From Dryocola clanedunensis_A (lineage in GTDB: Bacteria > Pseudomonadota > Gammaproteobacteria > Enterobacterales > Enterobacteriaceae): DNA of 64,000 nt. The position numbers and the translations under genes are program-made. The DNA is taken from the NCBI GenBank assembly GCA_038405435.1, contig JBBYHZ010000003.1; one strand, 5' to 3'. Of the stretch, positions 16,981 to 24,749 are shown piece after piece; position 1 is the stretch's first letter, and every line of letters begins with the position of its first letter. Below the pieces are notes generated by a model. That model made no database searches. It saw only the letters and a program-made list of their open reading frames with translations, and had not been told where the DNA came from.

Positions 16981-17285
16981 TGCCACTCCTGTTTGCATGG
17001 CCGTAATTGGCCCAGCCAGTTTAGAGGAGTGTGCGGGGAGAGGAAAGTCAGCGGGTATGTGACGTCGTGTAGTGCAAGGATGAAAATAAGTTAAATATTG
17101 GCTTTGAATTGTTATCACATTGAGCATGTTATTTATCAGGATTATGATTTGTAACTATCTAATTTATATCTAAATAATTTCCATGTGTTTCTCTTCTTTT
17201 CCGGGTGTGGATTGCCACGGTTTCCTAAAAATTACTGTGTCGATATGCGTAACCTGTGTCTCTCCATTCTTATTTCTGGCTGACT
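16981..17285. other. AT-rich intergenic region between methyltransferase gene and mdtQ
   Basis: About 305 bases, visibly AT-rich from 17080 to 17190, between divergent genes. It must hold both promoters but I see no clear operator. A 12-codon frame at 17245-17283 stops 3 bases before the mdtQ ATG and lacks a ribosome-binding site. Confidence 0.6.
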
Positions 17286-18719
17286 ATGACTTCCTCACGT
17301 TTCCCCCTGGCGGCGCTCGGCGTAGCGCTGTCGTTTGCTCTATCTGGCTGCGCGTTAATGCATAAAGACGATGCTGAACTGGCGCAAAAAGCTCCTGCCC
17401 GACAGATTGAGACCGCCCTGCCTCCTGCCCTGGCGCACGGCTGGCCGGGGTCGGGCTGGTGGCGAAACTATCACGATCCGCAGCTTGACCAGCTGGTCAG
17501 CCAGGCGCTGAACGGCTCCCCGGATCTGGCCGTCGTGCAGCAGCGTATCAAGCTTGCCCAGGCCCAGGCGCAGATGGCTGAGTCCAACGGCGGGCCGCGT
17601 ATGGACTTTTCTGCCGACGTTGAACGCCAGAAAATGTCGGCGGAAGGGTTGATGGGGCCGTTTGCCTATACCGATCCGGCTTCGGGCACCACCGGCCCGT
17701 ACTACACCAACGGCACGTTCGGGCTGACGGCCGGCTGGGATCTTGACCTGTGGGGTAAAGATCGTGCGGAAGTGGAATCCAGAATCGGCGCGGTGAAAGC
17801 CAAACAGGCCGAGCTGGCGCAGGCGCAGCAGGTTATTTCGGCGAGCGTGGTGCGCCTTTACTGGGATATGCAAACGCTTCTGGCGCTGCAGGATGTGCTC
17901 CAGCAAACCCTGAAGGCCGAGCAGAATATCGTGAACGTGGATACCCAGCTTTATCAGCAGGGGATCAACTCGTCGGTGGAAGGCGTGGAAACGCACATTG
18001 ATTTCGCCAAAACCCAGCAGCAGCTGGATGACCTGAGCGGACGCATGAACATTGTCACGGCCCAGCTTAAGGCGATTGTTGGCGACCAGCCGGTGCCGAA
18101 AATCCAGCGTAAACCGCTGCCGGAGGTCAAAGCGCAGCTGCCTGATTCGCTGGGCTACGAGCTGCTGGCCCGCCGCCCTGATTTGCAGGAGGCGCACTGG
18201 TATATCGAGTCCTCACTGAGTAGCGTCGATGCGGCCAAAGCGGCGTTCTACCCGGACGTGAATCTGACCGCCTTCCTGCAAAACGATGCCCTGCACCTGA
18301 GCGATCTGTTCCGTGGTTCAGCCCAGCAGATGGGCGTGGTGGGGGGGCTGACGCTACCTATCTTCGACAGCGGCCGTCTGAATGCCAACCTGGATATCGT
18401 GCGCGCCCAGAGCAACCTGTCGATTGCCAGCTACAACAAAGCGGTGGTCGGCGCGGTGGATGACGTTGAGAAAGCAGCCAGCCAGATGACGGCGCTGGCC
18501 GCAGAAAATCAGCATCAGCAGGCCGTACTGAAAGGCACGCAAAAGCTCAAAACGCTGGCCAGCGCCCGCTACAGGGCCGGGCTGATCTCCGGCGCCCGCC
18601 TCAGCGCCGCGACGCTGCCGGACCTGTCGGAGCAGGCGAAGGCCATTCAGCTTCACGGCCAGTGGCTTAATGCCGACGTGCAGCTCATCAGCGCGCTGGG
18701 CGGTGGCTACAAGGCCTGA
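17286..18719 (+). CDS. mdtQ: Outer membrane efflux lipoprotein MdtQ
   Basis: An RND-type outer membrane factor (TolC/NodT family) of 477 residues. The signal peptide ends in the lipobox ALSGC with the modified Cys at residue 22. Two OEP repeats follow, with WWRNYHDPQLDQLV, AGWDLDLWGKDRAEVES and LARRPDLQEAHW as markers. The ATG at 17286 places the lipobox at the right distance; an upstream GTG would add 10 residues. In E. coli K-12 mdtQ is a pseudogene; this copy is uninterrupted. No pump genes adjoin it. Confidence 0.92.
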   Translation: MTSSRFPLAALGVALSFALSGCALMHKDDAELAQKAPARQIETALPPALAHGWPGSGWWRNYHDPQLDQLVSQALNGSPDLAVVQQRIKLAQAQAQMAESNGGPRMDFSADVERQKMSAEGLMGPFAYTDPASGTTGPYYTNGTFGLTAGWDLDLWGKDRAEVESRIGAVKAKQAELAQAQQVISASVVRLYWDMQTLLALQDVLQQTLKAEQNIVNVDTQLYQQGINSSVEGVETHIDFAKTQQQLDDLSGRMNIVTAQLKAIVGDQPVPKIQRKPLPEVKAQLPDSLGYELLARRPDLQEAHWYIESSLSSVDAAKAAFYPDVNLTAFLQNDALHLSDLFRGSAQQMGVVGGLTLPIFDSGRLNANLDIVRAQSNLSIASYNKAVVGAVDDVEKAASQMTALAAENQHQQAVLKGTQKLKTLASARYRAGLISGARLSAATLPDLSEQAKAIQLHGQWLNADVQLISALGGGYKA

Positions 18720-18749
18720 GCACGGTAACGGCGAAACATTCATCACCTC

Positions 18750-18758
18750 CTATACTTA
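18750..18758 (+). promoter_or_regulatory. Putative -10 box of yohF
   Basis: CTATACTTA lies about 30 bases before the yohF start and fits both sigma-70 and the extended sigma-S -10 pattern. I see no convincing -35, which slightly favours a sigma-S type promoter. GGGAGGTG follows as ribosome site. Confidence 0.4.
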
Positions 18759-18790
18759 CCTTTCGTGAATAAAGGTAACGGGAGGTGGTG

Positions 18791-19564
18791 ATGAGCGCAG
18801 CGAACAAAGTTGTCATTGTGACGGCGTCGGATTCCGGCATCGGCAAAAAATGCGCGCTGATGCTGGCGGAACAAGGTTACGACGTTGGCATTACCTGGCA
18901 TTCTGACGAGCAGGGTGCGCTGGAAACCGCCCGTGAGGTGCGGGGGCTGGGGCGGCGGGCCGAAACGGTCCAGCTGGATCTCAGCACTCTTCCCGATGGA
19001 GCAAAAGGCATCGACGAGCTGATTGGCCGGTTCGGGCGCATCGACGCGCTGGTCAACAACGCGGGCGCGATGAGCAAAAATCCCTTTCTTGATGTGACCC
19101 TTGATGAGTGGCGAAAGCTGTTTACCGTTGACGTGGACGGGGCATTTTTATGCTCGCAGAAAGCCGCGAGGGCCATGGTCAGCCAGGGAAGCGGCGGGCG
19201 AATCGTCAACATCACATCCGTACATGAACACTCTCCTCTGCCAGACGCCTGCGCCTATACCGCCGCCAAGCACGCGCTGGGCGGGCTGACAAAATCTATG
19301 GCCATGGAGCTGGTGCACCACAATATTCTGGTGAACGCCGTGGCGCCCGGCGCTATCGCTACGCCGATGAATGATATGAAAGAAGGTGAGGGCAAGCGGG
19401 TCGAGCTGCCGTCCGTCCCCCTGGGGCGCTTTGGCGAGACGGAAGAGATTGCGAGCCTGGTGGCCTGGCTGTGCTCGGAGCACGCCAGTTACACCACCGG
19501 ACAGTCGTTTATCGTCGACGGGGGCTTTATGATCGCCAACCCCCATTTCAAGCAGAAAGGCTAA
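18791..19564 (+). CDS. yohF: Short-chain dehydrogenase/reductase YohF
   Basis: A classical SDR of 257 residues (253 in E. coli). It has the Rossmann motif TASDSGIGKK, VNNAG near residue 88, and the catalytic Ser-Tyr-Lys set in NITSVHEH and AYTAAKHALGG. Substrate unknown. The ATG at 18791 with GGAGG five bases upstream is preferred to two in-frame GTG codons just before it. Its stop overlaps the stop of convergent yohD by 4 bases. Confidence 0.92.
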   Translation: MSAANKVVIVTASDSGIGKKCALMLAEQGYDVGITWHSDEQGALETAREVRGLGRRAETVQLDLSTLPDGAKGIDELIGRFGRIDALVNNAGAMSKNPFLDVTLDEWRKLFTVDVDGAFLCSQKAARAMVSQGSGGRIVNITSVHEHSPLPDACAYTAAKHALGGLTKSMAMELVHHNILVNAVAPGAIATPMNDMKEGEGKRVELPSVPLGRFGETEEIASLVAWLCSEHASYTTGQSFIVDGGFMIANPHFKQKG

Positions 19565-20130
19565 TCGTCCTCTTTGCTCTCGCGGCGCTTAAACCAGTAG
19601 CGGGCAAGCCAGACGAGAGCAACCACGGCAACCAGCCAGATCCAGTGTTTCGCATGCTCGTTTAACGTATGCAGCCACGGAGCAATCACCTCGCCGCCCA
19701 CATAGCCCAGCGAGGTGAACAGGGTTGCCCAGATCAGGGCGCCGACGATATTCAGCGGCAGAAAGATTTTCGGCGGCAGGCGGCTGGCGCCAATAAGTAT
19801 CGGGCCGATGATGCGAAAGCCGTACATAAAGCGCGTGCCGATCACAAACAGGTAAGGGTGGCGGTTGATGAGCTTCTGGGCCTTCGTGATTTTCTTCTGA
19901 TGCTTTTTAAAGCGGGCAAGGATGTTATCCCCGTAGCGCCGCCCCAGCAGATAGAGCAGCTGATCGCCAATCATGCCGCCAAGGGCGACGGACAGCACCA
20001 CCAGCGGGAATTTCAGCAGCCCCTGATGGGCAGCCACGCCGCCGAGTAACGTAATTGTTTCCCCTTCCGCCATGCTGCCCAGCAGCAGCGCGGCATACCC
20101 GTAATGCTCAATTAAACTGTTGATATCCAT
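19561..20130 (-). CDS. yohD: DedA family membrane protein YohD
   Basis: 189 residues (192 in E. coli). DedA/SNARE-associated family features are visible: an N-terminal re-entrant region, GSMAEGETITLLGG, GGMIGDQLLYLLGR, and FMYGFRIIGPILIGAS with the conserved arginine. DedA proteins support membrane homeostasis and are linked to undecaprenyl-phosphate or phospholipid flipping; the role of YohD itself is unassigned. Confidence 0.92.
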   Translation of the reverse strand: MDINSLIEHYGYAALLLGSMAEGETITLLGGVAAHQGLLKFPLVVLSVALGGMIGDQLLYLLGRRYGDNILARFKKHQKKITKAQKLINRHPYLFVIGTRFMYGFRIIGPILIGASRLPPKIFLPLNIVGALIWATLFTSLGYVGGEVIAPWLHTLNEHAKHWIWLVAVVALVWLARYWFKRRESKEDD

Positions 20131-20297
20131 CAGACTCAGTCGGTTTCCTTTTTATTTACACCCTTTAAGCATACATGCCTGAGTCCGGCCCGCGGCTCAA
20201 CGGGGCAGATATTTTTAGTTGATTAAAAAACAATCCGCCGCTGTCGATTATAATTAAGGCACTGCTCACACCGCGGATTTACATGACAGGAGGCCTT

Positions 20298-20885
20298 ATG
20301 AACCATGTCTGGGGACTGCTTTCCCATCCCAATCGTGAAATGCAGGAAATTAAGCGCGAGAACGAAACCGTCTCGCATCATTACACCCACCACGTTTTGA
20401 TTATGGCGGCCATCCCGGTGATTTGCGCCTTTATCGGCACCACGCAAATCGGCTGGAATTTTGGCGATGGCACATTCGTTCAGCTCTCTTTATTTACCGG
20501 CTTCGGGTTAGGCGCGCTGTTCTATGCGCTGATGCTGGCGGGCGTCGCCGTGATGGGGCGCGTTATCTGGTGGATGGCGAGGAACTATCCGAGACGGCCT
20601 TCCCTTGCGCGCTGTATGGTCTTTGCGGGCTACGTTGCCACCCCGCTGTTTTTGAGTGGCGTCGTGGCGCTCTATCCGCTGGTCTGGCTGTGCGTGCTGG
20701 TGGGCGCTGCGGCGCTGATCTACACCGGTTACCTGCTGTATGTCGGCGTGCCTGACTTCCTGAACATCAACAAAGATGAAGGGATGAGCTTCTCCGGGTC
20801 GACGCTTGCCATCGGCGTGCTGGTGCTGGAGGTGCTGCTCGCGCTGGCTGTCATCCTGTGGGGATACGGCTACAGACTCTTCTGA
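20298..20885 (+). CDS. yohC: Inner membrane protein YohC (Yip1 family)
   Basis: 195 residues, as in E. coli, with about five membrane segments typical of Yip1/YohC proteins after the cytoplasmic start MNHVWGLLSHPNREM. ACAGGAGG precedes the ATG at 20298; an earlier in-frame ATG at 20283 has no ribosome site. Function unknown; loss is reported to affect membrane properties in related bacteria. Confidence 0.92.
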   Translation: MNHVWGLLSHPNREMQEIKRENETVSHHYTHHVLIMAAIPVICAFIGTTQIGWNFGDGTFVQLSLFTGFGLGALFYALMLAGVAVMGRVIWWMARNYPRRPSLARCMVFAGYVATPLFLSGVVALYPLVWLCVLVGAAALIYTGYLLYVGVPDFLNINKDEGMSFSGSTLAIGVLVLEVLLALAVILWGYGYRLF

Positions 20886-21034
20886 GTCTTAAGCGTCTTA
20901 TAAATGATTACGATTCTCCAGTAGCGATTTTCCGGGGCGCCAGAGTATTATGCTGGCGCCCCGTTCGTTTCATTCAGTCCATGAACCCGTGCAGCGGCAA
21001 CATCACATAAATGAATAATCACAGAAGCGCCATC

Positions 21035-21979
21035 ATGCCGACTAAAATCCGTCTATCGTTGTTCAGCCTTGCGCTGATGATAACCGTGCCGCTGGCACCG
21101 CTTGCCCACGCGAGCAAAACCGTGAGTCAGGCGTCCGGCGCCGGGCAAGAAATTGCTTCCGGCAGCGCAATGATTGTCGATCTGCAAACCAACAAAGTCC
21201 TGTATTCCAGCCACCCGGATCTGGTGCGGCCGATTGCCTCCATCACCAAGCTGATGACGGTGATGGTGGTGCTGGACGCGCATTTGCCAATGGATGAACT
21301 GCTGAGCGTCGACATCAGCCACACGCCGGAGATGAAAGGGGTTTATTCCCGCGTGCGCCTGAACAGTAAAATCAGCCGTAAAGACATGATGCTGCTGGCG
21401 CTGATGTCCTCGGAAAACCGGGCGGCGGCAAGCCTCGCGCACCACTACCCTGGCGGTTACGATGCGTTTATCCGCGCGATGAACGCGAAGGCGAAATCCC
21501 TTGGCATGACCCATACCCGCTACGTGGAGCCAACCGGCCTGTCGATTGCTAACGTCTCGACGGCGCGCGATCTCAGCAAAATGCTGATCGCCACGAAGCA
21601 GTATCCGCTGCTGGGCCAGCTCAGCACCACGAAGGAAGATATGGCAACCTTCAGCAACCCGCCGTACACGCTGCCGTTCCGCAATACCAACCACCTGGTG
21701 TATCGCGATAACTGGAATATTCAGCTGACTAAAACGGGCTTCACCAACAACGCGGGCCACTGCCTGGTGATGCGTACGGTGATTAACAACCGCCCGGTAT
21801 CGCTGGTGGTGCTGGATGCGTTCGGCAAGTACACCCATTTTGCGGATGCCAACCGCCTGCGCAACTGGATGGAAACGGGCAAGATAACCCCGGTGCCGGG
21901 ATCGGCCCTGGCGTACAAAAAGCAGAAGGCGGCGCAGATGGCGAGTAATTCCGTGGTGGATGGTTCGCAGGCAGACTGA
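21035..21979 (+). CDS. pbpG: D-alanyl-D-alanine endopeptidase PbpG (PBP7)
   Basis: A periplasmic endopeptidase of 314 residues that cleaves peptidoglycan cross-links. The signal peptide ends near ...PLAHA at residue 26. Catalytic motifs: SxxK at 69-72 (SITK), SxN at 126-128 (SEN) and KTG at 233-235. The ATG at 21035 matches the E. coli N-terminus (M-P-x-x-x-R). An earlier in-frame ATG at 21011 would lengthen the signal peptide unusually. Confidence 0.95.
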   Translation: MPTKIRLSLFSLALMITVPLAPLAHASKTVSQASGAGQEIASGSAMIVDLQTNKVLYSSHPDLVRPIASITKLMTVMVVLDAHLPMDELLSVDISHTPEMKGVYSRVRLNSKISRKDMMLLALMSSENRAAASLAHHYPGGYDAFIRAMNAKAKSLGMTHTRYVEPTGLSIANVSTARDLSKMLIATKQYPLLGQLSTTKEDMATFSNPPYTLPFRNTNHLVYRDNWNIQLTKTGFTNNAGHCLVMRTVINNRPVSLVVLDAFGKYTHFADANRLRNWMETGKITPVPGSALAYKKQKAAQMASNSVVDGSQAD

Positions 21980-21984
21980 TTTTT

Positions 21985-22113
21985 GGTGGAAGACGCTTCG
22001 CTTTTCCACCCTACAACTGTAGGCCGGATAAGGGCCAGTTCTTGTAGGTCGGATAAGCGCCAGCGTCATCCGACATTAGTGTAGGTTGGATAAGCGCCAG
22101 CGCCATCCGACAT
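21985..22113. repeat. REP cluster between pbpG and a GNAT gene
   Basis: It opens with GGTGGAAGACGCTTCGC and ...TTTTCCACC. Three units of the GTAGG(T/C)(C/T)GGATAAG type follow at about 22020, 22044 and 22081, the last two each with a (C/G)(C/T)CATCCGACAT arm. The genes on either side converge on it. Confidence 0.8.
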
Positions 22114-22119
22114 CTGGTT

Positions 22120-22686
22120 TCAGATATTCAATGCTTCAGGCGCGCTCCAGTCGCCGTCGTTCAGCGGACGCTGCATAATCAGCGTATCGCGCCAGTCGCC
22201 CAGCTTAAACCCCACGCTTTTCAGGCTGCCCACGCACTCAAAGCCAAACTGTTTGTGCAGCCGACACGAGCCGGTGTTGTTCTCTCCGTCGCCAATTACC
22301 GCAATCATCTGCCGCCACGGGCCTTGCTCGCAGCGCTCAATCAGCGCGCCCAGCAGCTCCCTGCCGATGCCGCGCCCGGTCATGCTGGCGTCGATATACA
22401 CGGAATCTTCGAGGGTAAAACGGTAGGCCGGGCGAGGGCGGTAAACCGTGGCGTAGCTGTAGCCGACGACAATTTCCCCGTAGCGGGCCACCAGCCACGG
22501 CAGGCCTTGCTCAAGCACGAGGTGTAAGCGCTCTCCCATCTGCTGAACAGAAGGGGGCGTCTCTTCAAATGAACCGCGGCCGTGCAGGACATGCCATTCA
22601 TAAATGGCGGTGATAGCAGGAATATCGTCGAGGGTAGCTTCCCGAACGTTCAGCTTCGCGAACGGTAACGTTTCAACCACTGACAT
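22120..22686 (-). CDS. GNAT-family N-acetyltransferase
   Basis: 188 residues of the GNAT fold. The N-terminal VREATLDDIPAITAIYEWHV and GSFEETPPS, and the acetyl-CoA loop MTGRGIGRELLGALIERCE, are characteristic of the phosphinothricin/methionine-sulfone acetyltransferase subfamily (Pat/MnaT-like). Substrate cannot be set from sequence. It is not a standard neighbour of dld or pbpG in E. coli, so it is probably an accessory gene. Confidence 0.85.
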   Translation of the reverse strand: MSVVETLPFAKLNVREATLDDIPAITAIYEWHVLHGRGSFEETPPSVQQMGERLHLVLEQGLPWLVARYGEIVVGYSYATVYRPRPAYRFTLEDSVYIDASMTGRGIGRELLGALIERCEQGPWRQMIAVIGDGENNTGSCRLHKQFGFECVGSLKSVGFKLGDWRDTLIMQRPLNDGDWSAPEALNI

Positions 22687-22803
22687 TTTCGCACCTCTGC
22701 GCTGGGAGGCGGGCGGAGCATATATTCCCCGCCCGGGATCCCGCTAATCTAGTACGAAAAATCGCCTGAAAACAGTCCTAATATCGGCAGTTGACAGGGG
22801 ATC

Positions 22804-24549
22804 TCAATGGGTATCGTGCGTATGTGTATGGCTGCAAGCGCTCTCATCCCACCACTTGTGCTTGCTGGTTTTGCCAATGCCCGGATTCATGCTGTTTGTC
22901 GGGTCGTTCGCCTTATAAAATTGTTTTAACGTCTCTGGCGCCTCGTACAAATGGCCGACGTTGTGCTCTGCCGGATACTGAGCGCCGCGAACGCGCAGCA
23001 ATTCAAGCATTTGCTCTTTCAGGGCGTGGGCATCCACGCCTTTTTTAACAATGTAATCCTGGTGGAAGACGTGGCACATAAAGTGGCCGTAATAGAGGCT
23101 GTGGCTGACCTGACTGCTGATTTCCGGCGGCAGCCGTTCAAACCAATCCTGGTCATTACGCCGCAGGGCAATATCCAGCGCCAGAATATCCTCAACTTCT
23201 TCGCTGTGAACGGCCTGATAGCGTATGGCTGCCCCGGCGGCGGCAAAACGGTGCAGGAAAGCTTTTGTCCCTTCTTCCGGGGTACAGGAGAAGTACGCCC
23301 CTTCCGCCCGCTGAAAATAGCTTTCCAGCCAGGCCCGCGCCTCCTCGATGCCTTCGCCGGACATTTTCAGCAGCAGGTGATGTTCGTATTTATCGCGCCA
23401 CTCTTTCATGCGCGCCGGTAAATGGCGGGGGAACAGGGCGCTGAAACGCTGCAGGGCGCGGTCGGTGAAGTGGGGCTTGATGAAAGGCACTTTCTCAAGC
23501 ATCGCGTCCGTACGGCCCTTCATGGTAAAGAAGAACGGCATTTTATCGGTGCCGAGCCTGTCGATCATCATGAAGGTATCTTTGCCGTAGGTCTCAGCAA
23601 TATCGTAAATATCCCGGTGCATATATTCACCTGCCACGGGCAGATTTTTGAAGTTTGCCAGCATATGGCGGCGAATTTCGGTCAGCACTTCGGGTTGGTT
23701 GGTGCCAATGTAAAACACCTGATTTTGCTTTTCAGCGACGAAGGTATCGAGGCGCACCGCGAATACGGCCAGCTTCCCGGCGCAGCCGGAGGCTTCAAAC
23801 AAACGGCTCGGGTCGGCGTTAAAGCGCGACGGGGTATCCGCATCCACGTCACGAACCCGCTGCGCATAGTCATGGTCTGAGGCCTGGCGGTTATCGTGCA
23901 GGATCTCTTCTGGCTTAATGCGTTCATCGTCAAGCTTGCCGAGAATTTGCTCCGGCGTAACGCCCAGGTCGATACCCAGATGGTTAACCAGCGTCAGCTT
24001 ACCCTGCTCGTCGATGCGGGCGTACAGCGCCATTTCGGTATAGGCCGGGCCGCGCTGCACCAGCGAACCGCCGGAGTTGTTGCAGATCCCACCAATTACC
24101 GAGGCGCCAATGCACGAGGAGCCAATCACCGAGTGCGGCTCGCGGCCCAGCGGCTTCAGGGCTTTTTCCAGCTGATAAAGCGTGCTGCCGGGGAAGGCCA
24201 GCACCTGTTTACCGCCGTCCAGCACCTGGAGCTTGTCCAGCCGCAGGGTGCTGATAATCACGATTTCGCGGTCGTAATCGTTGCCGTTTGGCGTTGAGCC
24301 TTCCGTCAGGCCGGTGTTCGCCGCCTGCATAAGAATGATTTTATCGGCGCTCACGCAGAGGCTTAACACCCGCCACAGCTCAAGCAGGGAGCCGGGGAAG
24401 ACCACGGCCAGCGCCTCGCCCTGCCCGGAGCGAAAGCCTTTGCGGTAGCGGGCGGTTTTGGCAGCGTCGGTCAGCACATGGGTGTTACCCACCAGGCGAT
24501 TCAGTTCGTTTATAAAATTTTTCGTTGTTGAATGTGCAGTTACGGACAT
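22804..24549 (-). CDS. dld: Quinone-dependent D-lactate dehydrogenase
   Basis: A peripheral membrane flavoenzyme of 581 residues that oxidises D-lactate to pyruvate and passes electrons to quinone. The FAD-binding domain holds NTGLTEGSTPNGNDYDR and GSSCIGASVIGGICNNSGGSLVQRG. The C-terminus keeps EHNVGHLYEAP and NPGIGKTS. Beyond that it has a His-rich tail ending SHTHTHDTH, which the E. coli enzyme lacks. CAAGGAGTGGGACC precedes the ATG; a longer frame would add 18 residues upstream. Confidence 0.95.
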   Translation of the reverse strand: MSVTAHSTTKNFINELNRLVGNTHVLTDAAKTARYRKGFRSGQGEALAVVFPGSLLELWRVLSLCVSADKIILMQAANTGLTEGSTPNGNDYDREIVIISTLRLDKLQVLDGGKQVLAFPGSTLYQLEKALKPLGREPHSVIGSSCIGASVIGGICNNSGGSLVQRGPAYTEMALYARIDEQGKLTLVNHLGIDLGVTPEQILGKLDDERIKPEEILHDNRQASDHDYAQRVRDVDADTPSRFNADPSRLFEASGCAGKLAVFAVRLDTFVAEKQNQVFYIGTNQPEVLTEIRRHMLANFKNLPVAGEYMHRDIYDIAETYGKDTFMMIDRLGTDKMPFFFTMKGRTDAMLEKVPFIKPHFTDRALQRFSALFPRHLPARMKEWRDKYEHHLLLKMSGEGIEEARAWLESYFQRAEGAYFSCTPEEGTKAFLHRFAAAGAAIRYQAVHSEEVEDILALDIALRRNDQDWFERLPPEISSQVSHSLYYGHFMCHVFHQDYIVKKGVDAHALKEQMLELLRVRGAQYPAEHNVGHLYEAPETLKQFYKANDPTNSMNPGIGKTSKHKWWDESACSHTHTHDTH

Positions 24550-24749
24550 GGTCCCACTCCTTGTGATGGCACTAAAATTCTCGCTTTCTAGCATAGCTCG
24601 CAAAACGCCATGTATTACTCTGAAATGTTCGAAAAATCAGCATTTAACATTTGTCCGGATCTTCTTACCGGGGGAACCTTGTGGCACACTGCTGGCTTTA
24701 TTATCAAGCGCCGCCCCCGCCGGGCGGCCTGAGCAAGAGAGTGACGCCC

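Noticed and set aside
17245..17283. 12-codon frame stopping 3 bases before mdtQ
   Set aside because: Considered as a leader peptide but lacks a ribosome-binding site and any attenuator hairpin.
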